A stretch of DNA of 64,000 nucleotides from Amblyornis subalaris (lineage: Eukaryota; Chordata; Aves; Passeriformes; Ptilonorhynchidae). Numbering within the stretch: position 1 is the stretch's first letter; each line of letters begins with the position of its first letter. The translations under genes and the position numbers were made by a program. A model generated the notes under the pieces. That model saw only the letters and a list, made by a program, of their open reading frames with translations, ran no database searches and was not told the DNA's origin. Below are positions 12,940 to 24,039 of this stretch, in pieces. Where the stretch lies: NCBI GenBank assembly GCA_018881555.1, contig JACAXG010000024.1:7558298-7622297 (forward strand). The letters are read 5' to 3'.

Positions 12940-13680
12940 GCCGTCTCCGGGCGAGCGGACACACAGGGACACAGGGTCAGAGCCCCGTTGCCGAGCCCCG
13001 CGGCGCATCCCGCCCGCTGCCCCTCAGCCACAGGCTGGGGAAAACCCACCCGCCGCTCACACCTTTACTTTTCCAGGGGGTTGACTGAACGCGTATTTTT
13101 GTGTTTGGGGTTTGGAGAGGGTTCTCCGAGATCCTTCCAGCCCTGCTCCGCCAACATCCACCGCCTCAGGCGGCTCCAGCCGGACAGGGCGGCCCTTCCA
13201 CGCCTCGGCGGCCGCCGTCGCCCCTCACGTTCCCCGGGACCCGCCGGTCCGCCCACGTCCCCCAAAACACAGCGCTTCCCTCACGCCCGGCGCCGACCCC
13301 CGCGGGACCCCCTCACCGCGCCGTCCCACCTCGGCAGCGCCGGCCGTCCTGGGAGCGACGTGCGATCCGCGCTCCCGGCCGGAGGCAACCGGCCCCGCCG
13401 GCCGCCCCTGCCCGGCCCCGCCGGCCGCCCCTGCCCGGCCCCGCGCACCTGCGGAGGGCGGGCGCTTGTGCCCGGGCACGGCTGAGCCCGGCCCCGACAG
13501 GGCGGCAGCGAGCGGCGGCGCCGGGCACCTGCTGCGGCCGGGCACAGCCGGGATCCCGCCCGAGGGAGGGAAATAGCGCAGGGCAGAGCCATCCCGAGCG
13601 GCGCTTACCGCCGGCGGAGCCCCGCGGGGGCTCGGGGCAGCGGGAGGGGACCAGCAGAGTCACCGCAACACAACACCCGT
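12940..13680. promoter_or_regulatory. CpG island, probable promoter
   Basis: This is the only strongly GC-rich block in the window, with dense CpG dinucleotides for about 740 bases against an AT-rich background. It stops abruptly at a T-rich run near 13,690. In birds such islands usually mark promoters of broadly expressed genes. Direction is suggested by a minus-strand splice donor inside it (CCGGCG/GTAAGC, last exon base 13,609) and further minus-strand GT sites after CCGCAG near 13,446. A weaker CpG-rich shoulder continues at about 13,880-14,080. All six frames are open here because stop codons are AT-rich, so the long GC-rich frames across 12.8-13.7 kb are not evidence of coding. The gene driven is not identified. 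Confidence 0.8.
13391..13443. repeat. GC-rich 23-bp tandem repeat in the CpG island
   Basis: Two exact 23-base copies, each beginning GGCCCCGCCGG and ending CCCCTGCCC, lie at 13,391-13,413 and 13,414-13,436. Seven bases of a third copy follow. The repeat contains CCCCGCC/CCGCCCC-type boxes, so it could alter the number of Sp-type binding sites. Copy number may differ between individuals. Confidence 0.85.
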
Positions 13681-13690
13681 TCTTGAGGTT
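13609..13690 (-). other. Candidate non-coding first exon (minus strand)
   Basis: On the minus strand the sequence from about 13,690 to 13,609 is GC-rich, has no ATG, and ends in a close match to a donor (GGCG/GTAAGC). It sits at the edge of the CpG island, where a 5' untranslated exon would be expected. The upstream limit is arbitrary because no TATA box or initiator was evident. It fits as the first exon of a gene running towards the start of the window, but this is inferred from signals only. Confidence 0.3.
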
Positions 13691-13857
13691 GGGGGCTTTT
13701 TTAATTATTTATTTCCACTTACAAAGATAGTTAGGGGCTTGTTGGGGTTGGTTGGTTTGGGTGGTTTTTTTTGTTCTTTCGTGAGGTTTTTTCCTGCACG
13801 CCGCAGAGGCTACGAAAACCTCTTTAACAGGAAATATATTTAAAAAATGAAACTCAC

Positions 13858-14071
13858 CTAAAAGACAGTATTTATGCAGGGCCTTTGTTCCCAGAGCAGT
13901 TACAATGCACAGCCCTGGCTTCGGGCACTGCGCACTCCGGTACTGCTCCCGGACTCCAGGTATATACAGGATCCAGGTGTTCAGGGGATCCGGGTTCACA
14001 CGTGACTGTGTCCCCTCCAGGGCACTGCCGCTTCGGGGTAAGGGAGGGCGTCCCGACAGGGAGCCCGCCAT
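13858..14071 (-). CDS. Candidate first coding exon, unidentified protein (alternative to the exon at 13.6 kb)
   Basis: A minus-strand ATG at 14,071-14,069 lies in a good start context (CCACC before ATG, G after it). It opens 71 codons that end one base into a codon at a consensus donor (TTTTAG/GTGAGT). The peptide begins MAGSLSGRPP, contains NTWILYIPGV and ends HKYCLL; I recognise no domain. The frame continues open through the donor to about 13,709, so the open length alone proves little. The exon lies just upstream, on this strand, of the CpG island, which would then sit in intron 1. A plus-strand donor (CGGG/GTAAGG near 14,037) lies inside the same segment, so transcription the other way, or chance, is also possible. 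Confidence 0.22.
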
Positions 14072-14519
14072 GGTGGAGTGGAGGGGTTTGGTNAGGCAGC
14101 CCTGGTCCAACTTGGAAAAACGGAATTAAAGAGAAAAGAAACTACTTGACACCTCAATTCTCAATGCGTCATATTAAAGGATTAATCAAATTACTCAAAG
14201 TTCCATACAAGATGGTATTTTGCTGTGCATTTCAATCACCTTTTGCATCCAGTCCTAAGGAGGTGAAGTGATGGGCCTTTCATCTTCAACCCAACGCATC
14301 TATCAATAGTTTCCCACTAAAACTGCAAAAACTTGAGTCAGGATCTTTGGACTTGGAGTGAAATCCATATAGCAATTGTTAAAAATAAAAATTAAAAAAA
14401 AAANGAGTATTTTTCAAAATACCAATTTTGGAATGTAAAAGAAAAAAAGATTAAAACAGCAAATTGAGGGTTTTTTAGTGATTTTTCACATATACTAAGC
14501 TTCTAAGAGAACTTACCTG

Positions 14520-17500
14520 AAACCAATTAGTTAACATAAAGTGAAAGAAGAACAAACTTTAAAAGACTGTGGATGTTACAGTTCATAAACTGGGACCCAG
14601 TTGCAGCTTGCTGCTGTGATATCCTTAAAATTCCCTGCAGTCTTCCAAACCATGATGGTCTGGGTAAAATGTAGCTCTTGCCTCCTCTAATCAAACTTCA
14701 GTCTCTGTTTTCAGTTAGATTNTGTTATTTTCTACTTAATTTATTAAATAAGTGATTCATTCAACATCTCAATATCTAGTTTGGAGTGATCAAACTTTCA
14801 GNGTACAGGAAAAGTTCATTCCCAATTCAAAGGCAAGACTGTTCAAGTGGATTTCAGTGTCTACACATCGGCAGAACCATATAAGCAAAGCTTTCACTTC
14901 TGACTGGGAAATACTGACAACCAAAAAATTTTTGAAGCATAAATATAATAGAAATTTTATAGACATCATAAATAATTGGAAATGTTTTGTGTTAAAGATA
15001 CTAGTGTTTACTTTCAGCTTATTAGATGCTTGTACATGTTATGTCTATAAATAAAAGATAAGAACTAGTAACCACTTACACATCAATATGAAAACCTAAG
15101 ATACTCAATTGTTACATTTTAGGACACTCTTATCTTGCCAAAGAATTAACTTGAAGTCATTAGTGTCAAATAAGTACGATTTCCACACCACCTCTTTTTA
15201 ACCTAGATACCAGCAATGTTTGCTCTCCCGTGTGGTGTAGAAGGGCCTGATATTTTAAAGTCCTATTCATAATCATTTTTAAAAGTGTCTTCTTTCATTT
15301 ATTCGAAGTTTGCCTCCACCTTTTTTGCCGGTTGAAAGTAGTATATACACTAAGCCTCTGGAAGGCTTTTCATGACTGCAGAAATGGCATTTTAGTAATA
15401 TGAAGACATTAATATGGTAAACAACAAAATTCTGCTAACATCTTTCTAATAGTGAATTGCAATCTATTTTAGCAAGAATTGGCTAGAGCTTTCAAACTTG
15501 GCATAGCTAATTACTTATTTATACACAAAGTGTATATTCCAACACAAAACTGGAATTTCATAGTAAAATATTAAGCTCTGAGCACACACACTAGCTACGT
15601 TTCTGATACCTGTTCTAGATGTTTATCCATGTATTACAGCAAATAGAAAACTATATTGGTAAAATGAAACTTCAGTTCTATTTATCATTTCATCACTACT
15701 TTTTGAGTTTTCTTTAGTCTTGACTTTTTCTGTATCTATGTCCTGCATAAAGGATTTATTTGTGACTTTTTTCAAATGTAAGGATAGGTTCAGTATAACT
15801 TGAATTGAATCATGTGCATTAATGGTTTGCATTTTTATATCTCAAAGTTTAATCTAATGAACAGAAAATGCTTTCAACTGTAGTAAGAAAGAAAAGACCA
15901 CCTTTAGTTAACAGAGAATTTTTTTGAGTAAAGCATAACTTCCTAACCAATGCTAGAGTTTTCAGGTTCCCACCAAAAGCTTATGTGACAGCATTACTTA
16001 AAAAATTATTTGAAAAAGTTCATGACACTGACAGGACCAAGTCTTTCAGCCTGAAATCATGTAAAAAAAATCTTACACCAGCATATTGTCTTTTTCCTTA
16101 TTTTTAATAAAGTTACATACATGGCAAATACACTAGGAAAAAACCCTCAAACTTAGAAAGCTACTGGAGTCTTGATTATGGTGCCAATTAAACTGACAGC
16201 CTTGAAGCAAATCAATATTGTTTCAGTTATTTCCTAAGGCTGGAAACCCAGACTATAACTGTTGTAATCAAGCTAGATAAGCACAAGCTATTGGCACAGG
16301 ATTCATTGTACTTACAAAATAGGAGCCAAGAGCAAGATTTTTTGGAGGATCAGCTGGAAATGATGAACATAGTGGAATTTTACAAGAAGAAACATAAGAA
16401 TTATGCATTGTGTAATGCCAGAACTGCATTCCATACTTAAAGAAAACTTGCTATTGAAAAGCAGTATTTTAGGCAAGGAGAATTACATAGGTGAGTGTAT
16501 TAGGTTATAATAACTTTCCATTAATTGTTTTTCCTTCAAATTAAAAAAAAAATTCAGAACCCAACAACAGCTCCAAAGTTAAAATAGATAATGGCAATGA
16601 GACCTGACATCCCGTGTCATACAGGATTAGCTTCTCATCACACACATGTAGTTTTTGTAGATTAAACGCAAATGTATGAAAGCAGACATCAGCACCTCCC
16701 ATTGCAATTAGGAGCTGGCAACAAGAGAATCATGTATTGCAGTTCTGGCCTATTTGCCCCTCATTTGTACTTTTTTTGACACCTTGCTATACAAGAGGCT
16801 CTGACTGTAGGTGAGCAACTAAGTTTATACACTATAATTTGGTCCTACTTGGAATCGGACCAGTAATCAGGTTCAGAGGGAATAGGAACTTGTTTTCCTG
16901 GCTGTTGTTAGAAACACTAACTGGAAAGGTGCATATACTGAGGATTTAGACACCTGACAATTGGCAGCAGGAAAGTCTCCAACTGATTTTGCGTATGGGC
17001 AGCAATGTTCTCTTTCAAAGAAAAAAGAAAGTGTAGTGGACCAAGCCAAGAGAAAAAGAGTTTTTATCCTTTTAACCCCATCCTGCAGATAAAGTATTTT
17101 ATCATATGTTCATTTAAAATAAAAACAGTTGCTCTCTGACCGCTGACTGGAACAGAGACCTCCCTCTCTGAGCCTTAAACACCATGTTAGGAGGTCATTC
17201 TCAGTCTCGGGTTTTCCGTCTCTGGCCCAGAGATCCCCTAATTCCCTACATACCTGCCAGCATTTCCAAGGAGACTAAGTAAGTAGAATGCTGCTACTTT
17301 ATGAAGCAGCAACCAGGGCAAATTCTGCATTTGTTCTGAACTTGGCCTGATGTCACCCAACACTGCAAAATGGCCCAGAAAACTCTTTGGGTTTCTGCGT
17401 CTTTTTTCCTGAGTTGCTGTCAGTTTTGGGAGGAGTAAGAGAATCCTCACCTGTGATTTTTGGAAAGGATCAGTTCCTAATCTCCAAAATGATTAAGCTG

Positions 17501-20500
17501 AACAGAACACAGCCTGTTTATGCAACTTCTTAGCTTTCCTTAGAGTCCTGCAGCTATGTGTACAATTTGCTGCTCTCTTAGGGCCATTGGCAAGCTGAGC
17601 CAAGCAGGTGGATTTTTGCCCCTCTGAAGAAAACCCAGAAAAGATACCGAGGGGCTCCAGCAGGCTAAGGAGGTCCATATGAGCAGGGGCCATAGCTCCA
17701 TCTTAACTATCTAGACTTCTCTAGCACTGCTTTCATTCATCCTCAAAGGCTTGCATCACTTTGAAACCTAGTAATGCAAATAACAGCAAAACCTCCATCT
17801 GAGATCTTGAGAGGTTTATAATTCATCCCATTTTTTAATCCTTGCTTCAAGTCAGCAGTCTGGACAAGCCACACAGTGAAATATCCCAGCAGAGCCCACG
17901 ATCTATAAAGATTCTTGGAGACAAAATCACAACTGAAAATCCTTTGTTTAAAAACCACCTACCACTGCAAACAAGTAGATAGTAATGTTAAAAAGAAGTT
18001 ACCATAAACTAGATTTCCACAAAAATCAGAAGCGTCAGTGTTCTGGGACTGCTGCTGACACATCTGGCTTGACTCACAACAGTCAGCACAGTGCTAAAAC
18101 AAGGATAACAGGATCCACTTCAATGTACCATGTCATGAGAGGGACCAGAATATTGTGACCCGCTGTTTGGGAGTGCTGAGATAAAAAATACGCCAAAAGC
18201 ATCAGATTTTCTAACTGCTGCATTAGTAAAGATGTACATGATTTTCATCAGTGCTGACATGGAATCAAGGGGAGCCAGATTAAAACCAAGCATATGATTA
18301 AAATCATCCAGAGAGAGTGCGGGTTTATTTTTAATGCAAGAGTGCAAGTAATAGAGTGACCACTGGCTAATAGTTGTACAGCACACACAAATATTGAAAT
18401 GTCTGTATTAATTTAGTATCTCACAGGTCCAACTCAAGTGCAACTTTCAGCTCTTGAGGAAATCTCCAATGAAGAGGAAATTATGAAATCACTACTTAGA
18501 CAATCGAATGTCAAAAACTGGAGCTAGATTAAAAAAAAAAATTGTGTAAGTTTTCAGTAAATAACATACAGACGTAGGTATTAAAATGGCAGTATTTCTT
18601 CTACACTGTGGCTTAAACCAGTCATCACAGGAGTTGTTAGCAGTATGTTTTATTTGCTAGAGCACATCTGTATCATATTGTGGCAAATAATGTACTTTCA
18701 GGTTTTGAGTTAATTGTCTCCACAAACAGGAACGGTCTAAACACAGTGATATTTATTCGATTATTTAGCATTCTTCCATTTTAATGTGCCACACCAGTGT
18801 TACTCACACACACGCAATAAGCTTTAAAAATATGGTATTTTTAACCTGTAGGTGTTATTTTAATGGCTGAACAACAAGGAAGGGGGTGTGGAAGGAATGG
18901 ACTGACTGTACTATAGTGATACAGCATCAATCAACAATACTCACCAAATTCTGCTATCCTTGGCCTGCTGCACAGGCACCTGTGGGACAGATCTATAATG
19001 AGAATGGTGGAAAACACCAATTTTATAGGTTTTATTTAGCGCTATCACATTTCACTGCATTAGAAAGCACGAGTGCTTTAAACAGGTGACTTTACCAGGT
19101 AAGCACATTGTCAAAACTTGTTTCAATAATATATTTTTTTAAATAATACACTAGTCTATAATAACCTACAATAGTAACTCAAACTGACATTATCTATAAA
19201 ATGTAAGATCCAATAGAATTCAATTAAATACCAATCTAACAATTTTTATGCAAATTACTTCACTCCATCGTGCACATTCCTTTATCTCTGGAGATCATTC
19301 TCAATTTCCTTTTCTGTAGCTTTTCTAGCGCTACACTGCATTTTGGTAATATCACCACTGAAGCTGAAGACAATATTTCAACTCTTAAGCCTACCAGAAA
19401 ATTATAGTTAGATTTATATTCGCTTTAGTCACACAACTTTGCTTTCCAATGATTTTTCAAAGTACTTTCCCATAAAGACTAGAAAGTTCAAACAGGACAC
19501 CAGTATTATTTTCGGTCTATTCTGAATTTCAAACTTGTTCTTAAGTCTATTAATAGCTTTTGTACAAGAATGTTAATTAGAAGGAAGGCTGTTAGTGCAT
19601 CCTAGATTGCCAGACTCTTCCCATTTTAAGTCCCAGTTGCTTATAACTTTGCCAAACATTAAATGCTTGGGCTGAAATTTTCCATGCAATGTCTGTGTCT
19701 CAATCTGAGATGTGTTGGAAAATTTCAGCTAAAAAAAATAGAACTGTTTCCCAGAATGAGTGTTGGGGAAAAACATTCTGTTTTACTTGGGGGGGTGGGG
19801 GGGGAAGGAAAAAAAAATTAAGAGACATTTTCACTGCAGAGCCCACTTGCTCTGAATTTGCCCTGAAATTGGCAGGAAGGAATAATTGTATTTAGAATGA
19901 CACTTTTCTAAAATTTGCCTGTGAAAATCAACTAAGCATGGCCTACGTATAAGCCTTTGAAAAATTGCAGCATATGTGAATTTACTACAACATGGGATGG
20001 GAAGGAACTGCCTGATGGGCTAAAATCAGTCCTGTGCAATTCTGACGTGTGCAGTAGACATCCAGGCCCAAGAGCTCCACAGACAATCCTGGCATGTGCT
20101 CCTGCAAGCCCTTGACCCCCAGACACTGTTATATTGCTCTCTTACACCGAAAACATGAAGCATGAGGTGAAACCCATTATGCCAGTTCGGTGAAGGAAGG
20201 AAGCAGAAGAAGCTGGAGAAAGAAATGGGAAGGAATTGCTAAGAGAGTCATTAAATAACATTTTAAGGTGACTTAAGGACCAGACAAACTGCAGGGGAAG
20301 GCAATGGCCCTTTGCAATGTGATGTGGGGGGAGTTTCCTCTTGCCCCAAGTCTGGAGTGCAGTTCCAGCAGCAAATCATCACTGGCAATTACATCCACAC
20401 TGATGAGATTTCCATCTCTGGCCTGTGCACTACTGGGGTGAATTGGTATCTGTCTCTCCGGTACTTTAGTGACCTGCTGCTGCCAACACAGGATTAATTT

Positions 20501-23220
20501 GATTGAATTGATTAATTCAGGAATTAGAAGAACAAGACCTAGCCATGCAGAATCAGCTGGAATGCCTACAGAGAAAGGGAGTCAATGGAAGAGAAACCTG
20601 GATAGACTAGTAGTGATTGAATCTGTAGGGATAAGGGAAAACTGCGATGCTCAACAACCCACATATGGCACACACGTGGCACCTCCAGTTTAGATATCCA
20701 AATGATTTCAAGAGGCAAGGCTGTCCTGCCATCAACCTTTCAAATATACATGGATATTCATCTTCATAAGCCAGGAGAGAAAAGATGGGCAGAAGTGCCA
20801 CAATCATGATGGGCAACAAACTTTGTGTAAGGGTCAGTCATGAAGAATGAACAAAATTCCAGCTTATCTGAACTTGGTTTTTGAATTGTGTAACTTGCAG
20901 TTGCTTTCTATTTTGGTGTTTTAGCTGGCTTTGCTCCCATATTCCACAAAGTCCTGGCACCACCATTATGTTTTTTGAATCCTTTCTGTGCTTAGCAGCC
21001 TCTGGTGTCTTCACAGGGAGAACATACAGTCAGAGTCACTCCAACTGAGTCCAGAGCATTACTGTTCTTTTTCAAAGGCCTCTGATGCAGATGGAAAACC
21101 TTTGTTGTCAGTGTCATAGATATCTGGCTGCCATCCCCCAACCTTTGACTTGCAAGCAACAAATGAACTATTTGCAGAGCTGATGTAGACTGTGAGAACC
21201 AACTTCGAATTAGCAGCCACAGTCTGTTTCTGTCCCAGTTCAGGGGTTTCAAGATTATGTTTCCTCCTCATGTAAGCCCTACAGATTGGGCCCAGTCCAT
21301 TTAAAGAAAGATACAACTATCACATCAGCCACTGTATTCTCTAGACTCGGAGCTCCCAGCACCGCTGAGGGACCACCCATCACCAACACTTGTGGTGCAA
21401 AGACAAAATGCTCCTCTGATAGATTCGCAGCTGTTTCTGCTACAAATAGATAAAAATGAACATACTGCTGAGCCCCTAAGGCAGGCACGGTACCACATAC
21501 TGGTGCTTATTCACATTCCACTTCAGATGGCACCAGGACACCTGGGAGAGATCCCTGCAGGCTTTAGCATCACTCACAAGTATTCAGAAACTGAAGATGT
21601 CTGGGGTGTTGTGGTGAAAGAAAACTGTGAATGAAGAGGGGTAGTTTGTAGGCCTTGAGTTCAGGACAAAGCCATAGAGTTTACTTTCTGTAGAGAAGTG
21701 ATGGAAATTAGGGGATAAAGAACTACATCTGCTTCTGCTGTAGAGGTCGTATTTGGTGGGGGGAAAAAAAATTATCTTTTCTACAGCTTGACGTGTAATC
21801 ATGGGGTGCTTCTTTTCTGGCTGGAGATTCAAGATCATCATCTGAGGGAATGCAGAGCTGTCACAGCTGGAGCTGAAGTAACTGGCATATAAAGTGCAAT
21901 AATAAAGTGATGAGCTCTTGATGCTCAGGAGCCTTGAATTCAGCCTCTGACATTTACGAGTGTTTTTAGCCTCACGTAATTCCTATGAAGGACAAGCAAG
22001 CTATTCAGCAGACCATGGAAGGGCGACTGTTGTAAAGGAGGGATACCTGTTGTTACCTATGACTGTCATCCCTTGTTACTTAGTTTGGTATGAGAATGGG
22101 TATTTGTATTTATATGAAACTGTTAGACTATGTGAGTGAAAGCACCTTAAAATATTATCTTCCCAAAGTAACAGCAGATATCACACAAGCAAAACCAAAA
22201 AATCCCACACCAGAATAATAAACTGAAGAACGGAGAAAAGCCATTTTACTACATCTTCCATGAAATGCTCTCTCAAAAATAGTAAGTTGTTCTCACTTTC
22301 TGCAAAGGCTATCCTGGATAAAATGGAAAGAGTGCAGATTTTTTAGTTTGTGGCAACAATAATAGAATTTCATATATCAGAGCATCTTTGAAAACCATCC
22401 CAATTTTACTTTGCATTGTGGACAGGTAGACCTATCTTTTGATCTGGAAAGACTGCCAGTGAATAATACAGGTTACTGCACTTCTGTTTTAGTCATTAGA
22501 AGTAGAATTAGAATTTTTCAATTGAACAAATACAATTCTCAGTCGTGTCAATCTTGATGCTTTAAAGAAAAGCAGAAACTAGGCAACAATATTTTTAAAT
22601 GGTTTTCTTTCTTGCTCAATTAGCTCAAAATGAACAAACAATCTAATTTTATTCTTTTCTCTCCTCACATAAGTGCATGAAAGATTACACAATTTTAGCA
22701 TTGCACTTTGTTTTGCATATGAACAATTTGAAATAATTTTTTATTATTGGCTTAACAAAATACTCTTAAGTAGAGGAGAAAGGACTCAGTGCCACCAAGC
22801 AGTCTGTCCTGACTTAGGTCTGTTTCATCCAAAGGCTTTATTGTTCTGTGTAAAAGTTAGTTTTTGTTTCACTCTATTGGAGTAATATGTTCATAAATTA
22901 ATGAATATTTTAGTAATTTAGGATACATGTATGAACACAATAAAAACNAATTCTAGGTTCAAAAATGACGGGCTCTATGGTCAGGAATTTCAATAATTCG
23001 ATGCACTGGTGATTTATCAATGCAGAAGAATTATCTCTTGTGGCATAGCCAGAACCACTTGATGAAGGTTTCTGTTCCACAAAGGAAGTGCTCGATCAGT
23101 CATCATGCCTGAGCTAATTTTGAGGCTAACTTCACTTCTTGAGTGTCTCAGGTAAGAGCTTCATTTCTCAAATTTACATTGCACAATTCTTTGCACTGAT
23201 TTTGCTTGTTTCAAAATTAA
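14520..23220. other. AT-rich gene desert
   Basis: No repeat family, RNA gene or convincing exon is recognised. The region has many short A and T runs and no frame above 88 codons. Open frames on both strands at 21,059-21,640 are discussed under findings but are not accepted as genes. A consensus minus-strand donor (TTTCAG/GTAAGT) ends at 14,517 without an open exon before it. Confidence 0.4.
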
Positions 23221-23259
23221 GAAGGAAATTGGGAACTACTACAATGCANATAAATACCT

Positions 23260-23480
23260 AAGGATGTAAACTTTGTTAAATGCTTAAGGAACCTTAACAT
23301 AGTTAAGTCTTTTTAATGAAGGAAGAAATCTGAACTATGCTAAGACACTATAGATGCTTAAGTCTCCTTAGGAATTTAGAGCAGCCCAGCCATGCTAAGG
23401 CACTAACAGCTTAAAGAAACATTAATTGGTTAATAAGCCGTAAATTCTTAACCAATCTTAAAAGAGTTAAGTGCTATAAT
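23260..23480. repeat. Decayed tandem repeat, about 55-bp period
   Basis: Two imperfect copies are clear: ATGCTAAGACACTATAGATG from 23,337 and ATGCTAAGGCACTAACAG from 23,392, a 55-base spacing, each followed by CTTAA. A more diverged unit precedes them (CCTAAGGATG, then ATGCTTAAGGAACC). The whole segment is rich in CTTAA/TTAAG words, including CTTAACC and GTTAAGTG near its end. It is probably an old minisatellite. Confidence 0.55.
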
Positions 23481-23981
23481 CCCAAATGCTTGATTCTTTT
23501 ATCCAGTCAAAACAATCAATGAGATCAAAACTGTAAGCCTCTGAAGTTTAGTATTATTTTCCTTTGTATTGCTGGGCTGAAGTCTGCAACCAAAGTGTGA
23601 ACCCNTACTTAACCAAACCTTCATGGTCAGGGACTTCAGCCTGCTTGGAATTAATATCTCTCTGCTATTTGGATGAATTTGAACTAAGAGTTCAGTTCTA
23701 AACACTGTTTACCTGAAATGTTATTCAAACTTTTTTTGTCTGATTTTTTTTTTTTTCCTGCTGATATTTCATACTGTTAGAAGTAATTTACTGACCCTTC
23801 CTGGTTAGATACCATTAGGCCAAGAACTCAGTTGAGTATTGTTTAAACAGNGCAGTCACTATAAACAGAACTCCCTGATTGTGGGGTCTGTAAGCCAAAG
23901 AGAATGTGAAAATTAAGGCAATGTTCCAGGAAATTTTATAGAATGAAATTAGCCAGACTACTTTAAAATATTATGTCATGA

Positions 23982-24002
23982 TTATATATACATATGTATA
24001 TA

Positions 24003-24035
<33 letters not shown>

Positions 24036-24037
24036 GT
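23982..24037. repeat. Compound TA/TG microsatellite
   Basis: Alternating TA with an inner (TG) run of six or so units and a following TA run of about ten units. Alternating purine-pyrimidine DNA of this kind is length-variable and can melt or form a hairpin. Confidence 0.95.
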
Positions 24038-24039
24038 GA

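Noticed and set aside
12764..13730. Many long open frames on both strands, up to 233 codons
   Set aside because: They coincide exactly with the GC-rich CpG island, where stop codons are rare in every frame. The Pro/Arg/Gly-rich translations are composition artefacts.
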